Shown piece after piece: positions 17,584 through 25,433 of a DNA stretch of 64,000 nucleotides. The notes beneath the pieces were generated by a model. The model did no database searches. It saw only the letters and a program-made list of their open reading frames with translations, and was not told the DNA's origin. Source of the DNA: Sorangium cellulosum. GTDB taxonomy: Bacteria > Myxococcota_A > Polyangia > Polyangiales > Polyangiaceae. The stretch is from assembly GCF_002950945.1 (NCBI RefSeq), contig NZ_CP012673.1, forward strand, positions 2,542,001 to 2,606,000. Reading direction: 5' to 3'. The position numbers and the translations under genes were made by a program. Numbering within the stretch: the first letter of the stretch is position 1; each line of letters starts with the position of its first letter.

Positions 17584-18378
17584 TCACCGCCCTGGGCTGT
17601 CGTCGTTGTCGAGCAGCACGCGCGCGTTCTGCGCGACCTCCGCCGGCTCGGGGACCGTCGTATCGAGCACGCCGTGCACCACCACGCGCTCCGACGGCGG
17701 GACTTCCCACGCGCCGCCGCAGTGGACGCCGTTCCACCAGAGCTCGATCTGGCCCAGCGCCTCCGAGCGGAGCGTGAAGCGGCCGGACTCGGTGCCGCTG
17801 CCGATATGCACGATGCGCGAGCCCTCGGCGGACACCTCGGAGACGCTGAACACCGCCTCGATCGTGCCAGTCCGCGACGCGTGCAGCGCGCCGTGGATCT
17901 TCGTGCCGTCGATCGCGGCGGACGCCCGGCTGTCGGTCTCCGCCGCCGTCCAGACGAGCCCGCCGCGCCGCGCGTCGTCCGCGAAGCCCATGTCCACGTC
18001 GTGGGTGAGCGCGAGCGAAAGCGGCGCTTCCGCGGCGTCCTCGACCTGCGTGTGCCCAAGCCCGATCGCCGGGTCATCGAGGAAGTACCGCGCGACGAGG
18101 CCATCGTCGGCGAGGCAGGACGAGTCGCTCGCGCAGTCGCGCCCTCCGGCGCCGCCCCCCGCCGAGCTGCTCACCCCATCCGCAGCTCCCGAGCCCGCGC
18201 CACCTCCGCCCGCCGCGCCGTTCAGCCCGCCAGACGCCTCCGATCCGCCGCTCCCGCCCTCTCCGCTGCCCGCCCCACCCCCGCCCCCCGCGCCGGAGCC
18301 TGGGAGATCACCGAGCCGCAGCTCGGGGGCACAGGCCAGGAAGAACTGGAGCGAGACAATCAGCAGGGGCATCCTCAT
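17584..18378 (-). CDS. LamG/concanavalin-like lipoprotein, probably C-terminally short
   Basis: 264 residues. A short signal ends in the lipobox FLAC (Cys16), followed by a Gly/Ser-rich linker to about residue 80. The rest reads like the start of a LamG/concanavalin-type jelly roll (LVARYFLDD, GTIEAVFSVSEV, GRFTLRSEALGQIELWWN, VVVHGVLDTT). The frame stops soon after VLLDNDD, before the strands that usually close the fold. Inspection of the bases beyond the stop shows no continuation. AGGATGGGCCG precedes the ATG. It may be a truncated gene or a naturally shorter protein; a cell-surface carbohydrate- or protein-binding role is only an inference. Confidence 0.72.
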   Translation of the reverse strand: MRMPLLIVSLQFFLACAPELRLGDLPGSGAGGGGGAGSGEGGSGGSEASGGLNGAAGGGGAGSGAADGVSSSAGGGAGGRDCASDSSCLADDGLVARYFLDDPAIGLGHTQVEDAAEAPLSLALTHDVDMGFADDARRGGLVWTAAETDSRASAAIDGTKIHGALHASRTGTIEAVFSVSEVSAEGSRIVHIGSGTESGRFTLRSEALGQIELWWNGVHCGGAWEVPPSERVVVHGVLDTTVPEPAEVAQNARVLLDNDDSPGR

Positions 18379-18521
18379 CGGCCCATCCTATACCGGCGCG
18401 CGCTCACCACGAGGAGGCAGCCGCCCCGGCCAGCGCGCCGCTGCGCTGGACAGCCCGGCGGGCGGAGCGCAAGCCAGCTGCGCCGCGGAGCCAATGCCGG
18501 CGACGGTGATGCTCCGGAGGT

Positions 18522-18893
18522 TCAGCCCGGTACTGCCGGTCGCGGTGGCGTCGCCCGGTGCGCCGGTCCCGTCCTCCTGCGGAGCCAGGCGGCTGCTTGG
18601 CTCCACGCGGTGACACGCTCGGTCGGCTCGTGCTCATCTGCCCCGATCGCTCTGCGCTCGCGCGCCACGTACACCGCGCTGCGCGCCGCATTCTGCGCGT
18701 GCCACGCTTCCACGAGCACGCCGTAGCGCCGTAGCGTCCGCGCGACGCGCTGCGACTCCTCCGTGCCGTCGCCGAGCTCATCTTGAACTTGGCGTGCGCG
18801 CGCGTGCGCTTCGAGGTAATCGCCCGCCCGCACAAACTCCTCCGCTGTTTCGAGCAGCTGGTTGACGTCGAGCTTCGAATCGTGATGGATCAT
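18522..18893 (-). CDS. small helical protein, unknown function
   Basis: 123 residues starting at MIHHDSKLDVNQLLETAEEF. The first 90 residues look alpha-helical and resemble a tetratricopeptide-like hairpin (FVRAGDYLEAHARARQVQDE); the tail is Pro/Arg-rich. AGAGGAAAG lies just before the ATG and supports this start rather than the longer frame. The gene follows another small gene after 16 bases, and both are divergent from the NhaR-type regulator. No family is recognised. Confidence 0.68.
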   Translation of the reverse strand: MIHHDSKLDVNQLLETAEEFVRAGDYLEAHARARQVQDELGDGTEESQRVARTLRRYGVLVEAWHAQNAARSAVYVARERRAIGADEHEPTERVTAWSQAAAWLRRRTGPAHRATPPRPAVPG

Positions 18894-18909
18894 CGCAGCT
18901 TTCCTCTGG

Positions 18910-19119
18910 TCAGAGCGGCGAGAACACCGTCGTAAGACTCGACATGCGAGACCTCGATGGTGGAGCCAATGTCCGCCGCATACGTCGCACCACCTGCATG
19001 ACCGCCTGCGTGGCCAGCCGCGAGACCTCCGACGGATCCGTGCTGTAGTGCGCGGCCTGATCGAATGCAGCCGCGACCAGGTCACCGAGCTGAGCCGTCT
19101 TGTGAATGTTCGTCGTCAT
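18910..19119 (-). CDS. small protein, unknown function, first gene of a two-gene unit
   Basis: 69 residues beginning MTTNIHKTAQLGDLVAAAFD. The N-terminal 50 residues look helical (VSRLATQAVMQVVRRMRRTL); no membrane segment or cysteine is present. The ribosome-binding site GAGGAG is 7 bases before the ATG, which is good evidence for translation. It shares the 143-base intergenic region with the divergent LysR/NhaR-type gene, so that regulator may control it. No family is recognised. Confidence 0.68.
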   Translation of the reverse strand: MTTNIHKTAQLGDLVAAAFDQAAHYSTDPSEVSRLATQAVMQVVRRMRRTLAPPSRSRMSSLTTVFSPL

Positions 19120-19262
19120 GGATTTCTCCTCGGCAGAAGGTGATGCGACCCCTCAGAATACGGGGATCGTGGACGGAATACTAGAATTTAGCACCTGGTC
19201 GGCGGTCGATTATTAGGAAGTTTGAGCGTGATGCGTCGAAAAAAGCGACATATCTTGAGGGC

Positions 19263-20171
19263 ATGGAATGGCTCAACTACCACCACCTCCTCTACTTCTG
19301 GGTCGTCGCGAAGGAGGGGAGCATCGTCCGAGCCAGCGCGGAGCTTCACCTGGCGCACCCCACGATCAGCGGCCAGATCCATCGGCTCGAGGAGGTCCTC
19401 GGCGAAAAGCTGTTCACCCGCAGGGGACGGCGCCTGGTGCTCACGGAGGCTGGCCACATCGCGTTCCGGTACGCCGACGAGATCTTCTCGCTGGGGCGCG
19501 AGTTCGTCGACACGCTCAAGGGACGGGCGAGCGGAAGGCCGCTGCGGCTGGTCGTCGGCGTCGCGGACGTCCTCCCCCCGTCGCTCGTGCGGCGGTTCCT
19601 CGAACCCGCATTCCGGCTCGACCAGCCCGTTCAGGTCATCTGCCGGGCGGACAAGTCAGTTCAGGAGTTTGTCGCCGAGCTGGCGCTCCACAGGGTGGAC
19701 ATCGTCATCGCCGATGGACCCGCAGGGTCCGGCATCCCGGTCCGGGCGTTCAGCCGCCTGCTCGGCGAGTGCGGCACGACGTTCTTTGCCGCCCCGAAGC
19801 TCGCCGCCTCGATCCGTCGCAAGTTCCCTCACTCCCTGGATAAAACACCATTTCTGCTCCCTGGTGCGCCTTCCATGGTGCGCCGTGCGCTGGAGCAATG
19901 GCTCGACTCCCAGGAGATCCGGCCGAGGATCATCGCTGAGTTCGATGACAGCGCGCTGGCGAAGGATTTCGGGAAAGAGGGGATGGGGGTCTTCGCGGCC
20001 CCCACGGTCATCGAAGCCGAGGTTCTACACCAGTATCGGGTACGCGTCGTCGGGCGGTCGGAGGCCGTTCGCCAGCAGTTCTACGCCATCTCGGTCGAGC
20101 GCAAGATCAAGCACCCCGCGGTGGTCGCCATCTGTGAGGCCGCAAAGCAGAACATCTTTGCTGGAAGCTGA
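19263..20171 (+). CDS. nhaR: LysR-family regulator of the NhaR type
   Basis: 302 residues, the same length as Escherichia coli NhaR (about 301). The N-terminus MEWLNYHHLLYFWVVAKEGS and the following LHLAHPTISGQIHRLEEVLG are characteristic of the NhaR branch of LysR proteins. NhaR activates the sodium/proton antiporter gene nhaA in response to sodium. The effector domain follows from about residue 90 (LRLVVGVADVLPPSLVRRFL). No antiporter gene is present here; instead two small genes are divergent. GAGGGC precedes the ATG. The subfamily call is good, while the sodium-response role in this organism is inference. Confidence 0.85.
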   Translation: MEWLNYHHLLYFWVVAKEGSIVRASAELHLAHPTISGQIHRLEEVLGEKLFTRRGRRLVLTEAGHIAFRYADEIFSLGREFVDTLKGRASGRPLRLVVGVADVLPPSLVRRFLEPAFRLDQPVQVICRADKSVQEFVAELALHRVDIVIADGPAGSGIPVRAFSRLLGECGTTFFAAPKLAASIRRKFPHSLDKTPFLLPGAPSMVRRALEQWLDSQEIRPRIIAEFDDSALAKDFGKEGMGVFAAPTVIEAEVLHQYRVRVVGRSEAVRQQFYAISVERKIKHPAVVAICEAAKQNIFAGS

Positions 20172-20405
20172 GCACGCACGCCCCGCCCCTCACCGGAGAG
20201 GCACCGAGCGCTGCGTGGTCCTACACGTCGGTTTTTACGACGGATGAGGATGAAACTTCCGAATAGTCGAACGACCGGGCAGGGGGTAGAAGGAACATGG
20301 AACGGACTGCGCGTGACGGTCCGGTGCTGGTCGCCTCGTGCCCGTGGGCGCGGCAGGCCAGGCACGGGGCGCAGGCGGACATGAAGACCGATAAAGGAGA
20401 GAGAT

Positions 20406-20678
20406 ATGGGAACGATGGCACCGAGCGCAGAAACGATGAAAGCGCAGCTCGAGCGAGCCGCGAAGCTCGACGACTGCAAGCGCATCAACGATGTGAAGGG
20501 CTGCCCCGAGGTGGCGCAATCGAAGCTCGACAACTCCAGAGCGGCGGGAAGGGTGAAGTGGGATGGCATCAAGGCCGGCGTCGAGAGCGTCCGGACCCGC
20601 CTCAACTTCGCCTTCACAGACCTGACCCGCAGAACCGCCGCTACGTACAGCCGATGGATGAACCCATCGGGCAAATAG
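20406..20678 (+). CDS. small hypothetical protein
   Basis: 90 residues beginning MGTMAPSAETMKAQLERAAK. It looks soluble and helical with two cysteines (CKRINDVKGC). A strong AAAGGAG ribosome-binding site lies 8 bases before the ATG. Its stop is 11 bases before the start of a membrane-protein gene, so the two form a small operon downstream of the NhaR-type regulator. A long open frame on the same strand that overlaps it is the other gene's frame extended by chance. No family is recognised. Confidence 0.65.
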   Translation: MGTMAPSAETMKAQLERAAKLDDCKRINDVKGCPEVAQSKLDNSRAAGRVKWDGIKAGVESVRTRLNFAFTDLTRRTAATYSRWMNPSGK

Positions 20679-20689
20679 AAGGAGATACC

Positions 20690-21229
20690 ATGGAAAAAGC
20701 TACCGTCGACCGCATGTGGCTCACACGCACGGACCGCATCGAAACGGTGATCCGTGGCGCGACGGCGGGATCGATCGCTGGCGTTCTGTTCGCTGCCTTC
20801 CAGATGGTTGCGGCCGTGGAGGCGGGGAACGGGGCGCTCTGGCCTTGGCGCATGGCCGCGTCGGTCGTGCTCGGTCGCGAAGCCTTGGTGGCATCTGCGG
20901 GAGTGGCGCTCTTCGCGGGCGTGCTCGTGCATTTGTTGCTTTCGGTGGCGAGCGGCGTCACCGCCGCAATCCTGTACGAGTGGTCCCAGTGGTCACGCAC
21001 CCACCGCGCGAACCCGGCCTTGGCCTGTTTCGCCGGCGCGGGGTTCGGGGCGCTGGTCTGGCTCGTGAACTTTGCCGTGATCGCGCAGGCCTTCGTCCCG
21101 TGGATGTGGAGGCCCGACCAGGGCCTTCAGCTCGCGTTGCACCTCGGCTATGGAGTCGCGCTGGGCCTCGCGCTGAGAGAGCTGGGGCGCCACGCCATGA
21201 ACCCGCCCGACGCGGCGCGGCCGGCGTGA
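20690..21229 (+). CDS. four-helix membrane protein, unknown function
   Basis: 179 residues with about four hydrophobic segments (around 20-43, 60-95, 107-130 and 145-165). The N-terminus MEKATVDRMWLTRTDRIETV is polar and probably cytoplasmic. The start is set by AAGGAGATACC just before the ATG; a longer frame starting at 20297 overlaps the previous gene and is rejected. It is likely co-transcribed with the 90-residue protein. The segment pattern resembles small uncharacterised inner-membrane proteins; I do not assign a family. Confidence 0.75.
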   Translation: MEKATVDRMWLTRTDRIETVIRGATAGSIAGVLFAAFQMVAAVEAGNGALWPWRMAASVVLGREALVASAGVALFAGVLVHLLLSVASGVTAAILYEWSQWSRTHRANPALACFAGAGFGALVWLVNFAVIAQAFVPWMWRPDQGLQLALHLGYGVALGLALRELGRHAMNPPDAARPA

Positions 21230-21327
21230 CGCGCACCGGGGCGGCATCATGAGAACGTGGCGACCAACGTCGAGGCCGGCGCCGACCGGCTCGACGAGGC
21301 GCTCCGTCGCGCGGCTTCCGCGAGCGC

Positions 21328-21345
21328 TGTTCTCCCTTGCGAACA
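21328..21345 (+). promoter_or_regulatory. dyad upstream of the LysR gene
   Basis: An inverted repeat with arms TGTTC and GAACA, followed by ATCCG, lies about 28 bases before the GTG start. A near-identical element (GTTCTC-N4-GAGAAC then AATTCG) lies before the downstream DoxX gene. The shared GAACAAT end suggests one regulator binds both. Confidence 0.45.
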
Positions 21346-21372
21346 ATCCGCGCCTCCGCGCACAGTGGGCGC

Positions 21373-22275
21373 GTGCTCGATCCGCTCTTCGACGATCTGC
21401 CCGGCATGCTCTGCTTCGCCCGCGTCGTGGAGCGGCGCTCCTTCACCGCGGCGGCGGCCGAGCTCGGCGTGTCCAAGTCGATGGTGAGCACCCGGGTCGC
21501 GCGCCTGGAGGAGCGCCTCGGGGAGCGGCTCCTCGTGCGGACCACACGCAAGCTCACCGTCACCGACGCCGGCATGGCCCTCTACGCGCGGTGCGCGCGC
21601 GTGCTCGAGGAGGCCAGGGCGGCGGTGCGGGGCGCGTCCGACGCGGACCGCGGCCGCATCCGGGTGAACGCGCCCGTCAGCTTCGCCCAGATGTACCTGG
21701 CGCAGCCGCTCGCGCGGTTCCTCGAGGCGAGCCCGGGCACGCGGGTCGAGCTCGTGCTCAACGATCGGCTGGTCGACCTCGTGGAGGAGCGCGTCGACCT
21801 GGCCATCCGGATCACGAAGCTCAAGGACTCGAGCCTGGTCGCGCGCCAGATCGCCACGACGGCGCTGCACGTCGTCGGCGCGCCGGCCTACCTCGAGCGG
21901 CGAGGTCGGCCGGAGCAGCCGGAGGATCTCTTGCGCCATGACTGCCTGCGCTACCTCCACCTGCGGATCGAGGACGAGTGGCGCTTTTACGGCGCCTCGG
22001 GCCGGGTCAACGTGCCCGTCGCGGGCCCGCTCGCGGCGAACAACGGGACCGCGCTCCGCGAGGCGGTCCTGGCCGGCGTCGGCCTCGCGGTGCTGCCGCG
22101 CTTCATGGTCGACGAGGATCTCCGGCGCGGGCGCCTGGTCACGCTGCTCGACGGGTTCGCGCCCCGGCCCATGGGCATCCACGCGGTGCACGCGGCCGGC
22201 CGGCGCCCGCCCTCGCGGGTGCGGCGGCTCATCGACTTCCTGGCGGCGGCGTTCCGCGGGAAGACGTGGGCGTAG
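21373..22275 (+). CDS. LysR-family transcriptional regulator
   Basis: 300 residues from the GTG at 21373 (LDPLFDDLPGMLCFARVVER). The winged helix is clear (FTAAAAELGVSKSMVSTRVA, then LEERLGERLLVRTTRKLTVT). The periplasmic-binding-like effector domain follows (GRIRVNAPVSFAQMYLAQPL). This is the CrgA/AaeR-like branch with the short wing RLLVRTTR. An upstream ATG at 21337 would add 12 residues that overlap the operator-like dyad, so it is less likely. The gene lies 82 bases upstream of DoxX on the same strand, and both have similar dyads in front, so DoxX is its probable target. Confidence 0.88.
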   Translation: MLDPLFDDLPGMLCFARVVERRSFTAAAAELGVSKSMVSTRVARLEERLGERLLVRTTRKLTVTDAGMALYARCARVLEEARAAVRGASDADRGRIRVNAPVSFAQMYLAQPLARFLEASPGTRVELVLNDRLVDLVEERVDLAIRITKLKDSSLVARQIATTALHVVGAPAYLERRGRPEQPEDLLRHDCLRYLHLRIEDEWRFYGASGRVNVPVAGPLAANNGTALREAVLAGVGLAVLPRFMVDEDLRRGRLVTLLDGFAPRPMGIHAVHAAGRRPPSRVRRLIDFLAAAFRGKTWA

Positions 22276-22284
22276 CGGCGAATC

Positions 22285-22300
22285 GTTCTCCTGCGAGAAC
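22285..22300 (+). promoter_or_regulatory. dyad upstream of doxX-like gene
   Basis: GTTCTC-CTGC-GAGAAC is a perfect 6-bp inverted repeat just past the LysR stop and 58 bases before the DoxX ATG. It is followed by AATTCG and resembles the dyad at 21328. It is a candidate LysR operator. Confidence 0.5.
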
Positions 22301-22357
22301 AATTCGTTCCCGGACGAGCGCTACCGCCGCGCGGCGCCAGGGCCTACTCCTACGCTC

Positions 22358-22816
22358 ATGGAGCAATCAGTCATGAGCATGAAGCAAGAGACCACGGGTC
22401 GCCTCGGCGCGATCACCTCCGTTCCTCGCTCGGCCGAGCTGGCCGCGCTGGTGCTGCGCCTCGGGCTGGGCGCGGTGTTCCTGGCACACGCGGCCGCCAA
22501 GGTATTCGTGTTCACGCTGCCGGGCACGGTGGCGTTCTTCACCTCCAGCGGCTTCCCGGGCTGGACGGCCTATCCGGTGTTCCTCGCCGAGCTGCTCGGC
22601 GGCGCGGCGCTCGTGGCCGGGTTCAAGACGCGCCTCGTCGCGCTGGCGCTCCTGCCCGTGATGGCCGGCGCGCTGCTCGTGCACCTGCCCAGCGGCTGGA
22701 TGTTCACCAGCCCGGGCGGCGGCTGGGAGTACGTCGCCTTCCTGATGGTCACGCTCCTCGCGCAGGCGCTCCTCGGCGACGGCGCGTTCGCCGCGGGCCA
22801 GCGGCAGCGCGGGTGA
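22358..22816 (+). CDS. DoxX-family membrane protein
   Basis: 152 residues with four hydrophobic segments. The pattern ELAALVLRLGLGAVFLAHAA, then FPGWTAYPVFLAELLGGAAL and AGFKTRLVALALLPVMAGAL is typical of the DoxX/DoxD family of small inner-membrane proteins, often linked to redox stress and thiol homeostasis. Family length is 130-160 residues. Three in-frame ATGs (22358, 22373, 22379) are possible starts; none has a strong ribosome-binding site. It follows a LysR regulator, and the dyad at 22285 suggests that regulator controls it. Confidence 0.87.
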   Translation: MEQSVMSMKQETTGRLGAITSVPRSAELAALVLRLGLGAVFLAHAAAKVFVFTLPGTVAFFTSSGFPGWTAYPVFLAELLGGAALVAGFKTRLVALALLPVMAGALLVHLPSGWMFTSPGGGWEYVAFLMVTLLAQALLGDGAFAAGQRQRG

Positions 22817-22931
22817 CGCCGCGCCCGCGCGCGTTCACCCTGCGTGAGCAGCGCGGCCCCCCGATCCACGCCGTCCGCTCCCCCGGCGCGCTGCATGAAG
22901 GGTCGAGGAAGAGCGATACGATGCGAGGGGG

Positions 22932-23630
22932 TCAAGGCGAGCTCCGCGCGCGCGGCAGCTTGAAGCCCGCCGCGATGAGCCAGAGAAACGCCGGGAAACG
23001 CGTGAGCGGGATGAGGAACAAGGCGCCCGGGATGACGAGGCTCACGACGCTGAGCTCGCCCACCACCCCGAGCACCAGGCCCGACACGGCGAGCCAGCGA
23101 GGCAGGAGCTTCATGACCAGCGCAGGGACGCAGATCCCCGCGAGCAGCAGGCCGAGCGGCACCGTGTAGCCAGGGCCCCCGATCGCGAAGATCAGGTAAT
23201 GCATGCCGCGCGTGAGCGCCGCGCTCTCGGCGATGCCCGGTTGCGCGAGCGACCACTGGAGCAGCGCGGAGAGCCCCATCGCCGCCGAGGCTGCGAGTCC
23301 GCCGAACCACGCGATCGAGGGGCCCGCGGCGCTCGTCCCGTGGAACCTGAGGCGGCTCACCACCGTGGCCGAGAGGATGCCGAGCGGTATCGACGCTGCA
23401 AACTGCAGGAAGGCGCAGGCGCGCACCCTCGCGCCGACGTCGCCCCGGAAATAAGCCACCACCTCCTCGGGCGGCTGGAGCGGAGACGGGAAGTGCGTCT
23501 CGCCCATGAGCAGGGTGACGGGCACGAGGCTCGCCAGGAAGAGCAGCATGAACACCGCCGCGACGATCCCGGGGTTCGGACCTTGATGGATGCTGCCTCT
23601 TGCGGCTTTCGGGTCGTTCGAGTCCGTCAT
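22932..23630 (-). CDS. DUF4386-like membrane protein
   Basis: 232 residues with about six membrane segments. The loop with PSPLQPPEEVVAYFRG after the first helix and the layout of the segments resemble DUF4386 proteins, whose role is unknown. GGGAGGAACCCT before the ATG gives a good ribosome-binding site. The gene is divergent from a MarR regulator across 165 bases that contain an imperfect 25-base dyad overlapping this gene's likely -35 box, so it is probably the regulator's target. Family call moderate, membrane call secure. Confidence 0.78.
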   Translation of the reverse strand: MTDSNDPKAARGSIHQGPNPGIVAAVFMLLFLASLVPVTLLMGETHFPSPLQPPEEVVAYFRGDVGARVRACAFLQFAASIPLGILSATVVSRLRFHGTSAAGPSIAWFGGLAASAAMGLSALLQWSLAQPGIAESAALTRGMHYLIFAIGGPGYTVPLGLLLAGICVPALVMKLLPRWLAVSGLVLGVVGELSVVSLVIPGALFLIPLTRFPAFLWLIAAGFKLPRARSSP

Positions 23631-23757
23631 AGGGTTCCTCCCATGGGACCGAGCAGGTTCGCCAGCGCTGTCCGCCCATCCACGACCGCACGAGCGCGGG
23701 GGCAGGGGAGCGGGTCGGGCTCGGCCCCTCGGACCGGTGCAGGAAAATTACCTTCGT

Positions 23758-23782
23758 GAATCGTTCATGTCAATAATGATTC
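23758..23782. promoter_or_regulatory. candidate MarR operator in divergent promoter
   Basis: Arms GAATCgTT and AAtGATTC flank a 9-base centre. On the minus strand TTGACA (23768-23773) lies inside it, with TAATTT 17 bases further on as a -10, which would drive the DUF4386-like gene. Binding would block that promoter; inferred from position. Confidence 0.5.
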
Positions 23783-23795
23783 TGGAGAAGCACGG

Positions 23796-24311
23796 ATGAC
23801 CTCGGCGCGCTCTTCCGACCCGTCCTCGTCGCCCACCGCGGAGCTGGCGTTCCTGCTTGCGCAGGTGGGGGCCCACGCCGCGGCTCGCTTCGCCGAGCGG
23901 CTGGCGCCGCTGAAGCTGCTCCCGCCGCACGCGGGCATCCTGCGGGCGGTGGGCCAGTCGGATGGCCTCAGCCAGGCCGCCCTCAGCGAGCGGCTCGGCA
24001 TGTTTCCGAGCCGGCTGGTCGTCCTGCTCGACGCCCTGGAGGAGCGCGGGCTCCTGGAGCGGCGAAGCACCCCGGAAGACCGGCGTTCCTACGCGCTCCA
24101 CCTCACGAGGGCAGGGAAGGAGATGGTGCAGCAGATCGGGCGCGTCGCCGAGGAGCACAAGGAGGCGCTCTGCGCGGCGCTGGACGGCGCAGAGCAGGCC
24201 CAGCTCGCGGCCCTGCTCCGGCGGATCGCGGACGAACAAGCGCTCACGGCGGGGGTTCACCCGGGGTACCGCAAGCTCGGCCGGGGTCGCCCGGCGGACC
24301 CGGACGGCTGA
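23796..24311 (+). CDS. MarR-family transcriptional regulator
   Basis: 171 residues. The winged helix is visible as HAGILRAVGQSDGLSQAALS, then ERLGMFPSRLVVLLDALEER and wing RRSTPEDRRSYALHLTRAG. GGAGAAG lies 7 bases before the ATG. The gene is divergent from the DUF4386-like membrane protein, sharing a region with a 25-base dyad. Such pairs usually consist of a ligand-responsive repressor and its target transporter or membrane protein. It converges on the LysR gene with only 30 bases between. Confidence 0.9.
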   Translation: MTSARSSDPSSSPTAELAFLLAQVGAHAAARFAERLAPLKLLPPHAGILRAVGQSDGLSQAALSERLGMFPSRLVVLLDALEERGLLERRSTPEDRRSYALHLTRAGKEMVQQIGRVAEEHKEALCAALDGAEQAQLAALLRRIADEQALTAGVHPGYRKLGRGRPADPDG

Positions 24312-24341
24312 GCGCCCCGCCGCTCCCGGGCCGGCGGCTCC

Positions 24342-25235
24342 TCAGCGCTCTCGGCCCGGCCGGCGCGCGAGATCCGCCTCGATCAGCCCCCGGAACGTCG
24401 CGACCGCAGGGTTCGGCTGGTCGCGGCGCCACACCGCGCCGACGCGCCAGAGCGCCTCCGCCTGGGGCAGCCGCAGCTGCGCCACCCGTGTCGACCGCCC
24501 CCGCACCGCCGTCGCCGGCACCAGGGTGACGCCGACCCCCGCCGCCACGAGGGCGAGCACCGTCGAGAAATCGCGCGCCTCCTGCGTCACGCGCGGCCGG
24601 AAGCCGAGGTGCGCACAGACGCGCAGCACGTGGTCGTTGAAGCTCAGCGACACGGCGCGGGGGATCAGCACGAACGGCTCGTCGCCGAGCGCCCGCAGGC
24701 CTGCCGCCTCGAGCGCCGCGGCGCGCCCGCGCGGCACCGCGGCCACGAGCCGGTCGCGCACGACCTCGAGCGACGCGAGGTCGGGCGGCGCCGGCAGCCG
24801 CACGAAGCCGAGGTCGAGCGCGCCGGCGCGCAGCGCCTCGAGCTGGGCGGGCGTCGACATGTCCTGGAGCTCGATGTGCACGTCCGGCGCCCGCTGGCGG
24901 AAGCGCACGACGACGCGCGCGACGAGCGCCGCCGTCGCGACCCCGAAGCCGAGCCGCAGCACCCCGGCCTCGCCGCGCGCGATCCGCCGCGCGCGCGCGA
25001 GCGCCTGGTCGGCGTCGCGCAGGATCGCGCGCGCGTCGTCCACGAACTGCCGGCCGAGCGCGGTGGGCGCGACGCCGCTCCGCCCGCGGACGAAGAGCGC
25101 CCCGCCGAGCTCGTCCTCGATCTGCTTCAGCTGCTTGCTCAGCGCCGGCTGGCTGACGTGCAGCGCCCGCGCGGCGCGCCCGAAGTGCAGCTGCTCCGCC
25201 AGCGCTGCGACGGCGCGGAGGTGGTGAAGGTCCAT
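24342..25235 (-). CDS. LysR-family transcriptional regulator
   Basis: 297 residues from MDLHHLRAVAALAEQLHFGR. The helix-turn-helix (AARALHVSQPALSKQLKQIE) and the effector domain (GVLRLGFGVATAALVARVVV) are typical of the BenM/CatR-like branch, which often controls aromatic-compound or transporter genes. The longer frame upstream of 25235 is in the promoter region. It is divergent from an MFS transporter gene across about 200 bases, so that transporter is its likely target. Effector unknown. Confidence 0.9.
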   Translation of the reverse strand: MDLHHLRAVAALAEQLHFGRAARALHVSQPALSKQLKQIEDELGGALFVRGRSGVAPTALGRQFVDDARAILRDADQALARARRIARGEAGVLRLGFGVATAALVARVVVRFRQRAPDVHIELQDMSTPAQLEALRAGALDLGFVRLPAPPDLASLEVVRDRLVAAVPRGRAAALEAAGLRALGDEPFVLIPRAVSLSFNDHVLRVCAHLGFRPRVTQEARDFSTVLALVAAGVGVTLVPATAVRGRSTRVAQLRLPQAEALWRVGAVWRRDQPNPAVATFRGLIEADLARRPGRER

Positions 25236-25433
25236 GCGATCTCCGTGGGTCTCCGTGGGTCTTCGTTCGGACTCCGTCCGTTTCGTGCGATTCCTCCAGG
25301 TTATCAATCCGGTCGCGACATGTCATTGGACGCATCGAACGGGCGACCCCACCTTCCGCGCAGACCAAGTTCCCGGGGCCCCCGGGGCGCGGCGTCGTCG
25401 CCGCGCGGGGGCCTCTCATCCCGAGGAAGAGCC

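Noticed and set aside
20297..20689. 131-codon extension of the four-helix membrane protein
   Set aside because: It overlaps the 90-residue gene in another frame, while both 20406 and 20690 have strong ribosome-binding sites. The extension has Arg/Gly/Asp chance composition.
24609..25433. 275-codon N-terminal extension of the MFS transporter
   Set aside because: It is antisense to the LysR gene and passes through the divergent promoter region. The ATG at 25434 has GAGGAAG and fits the family.
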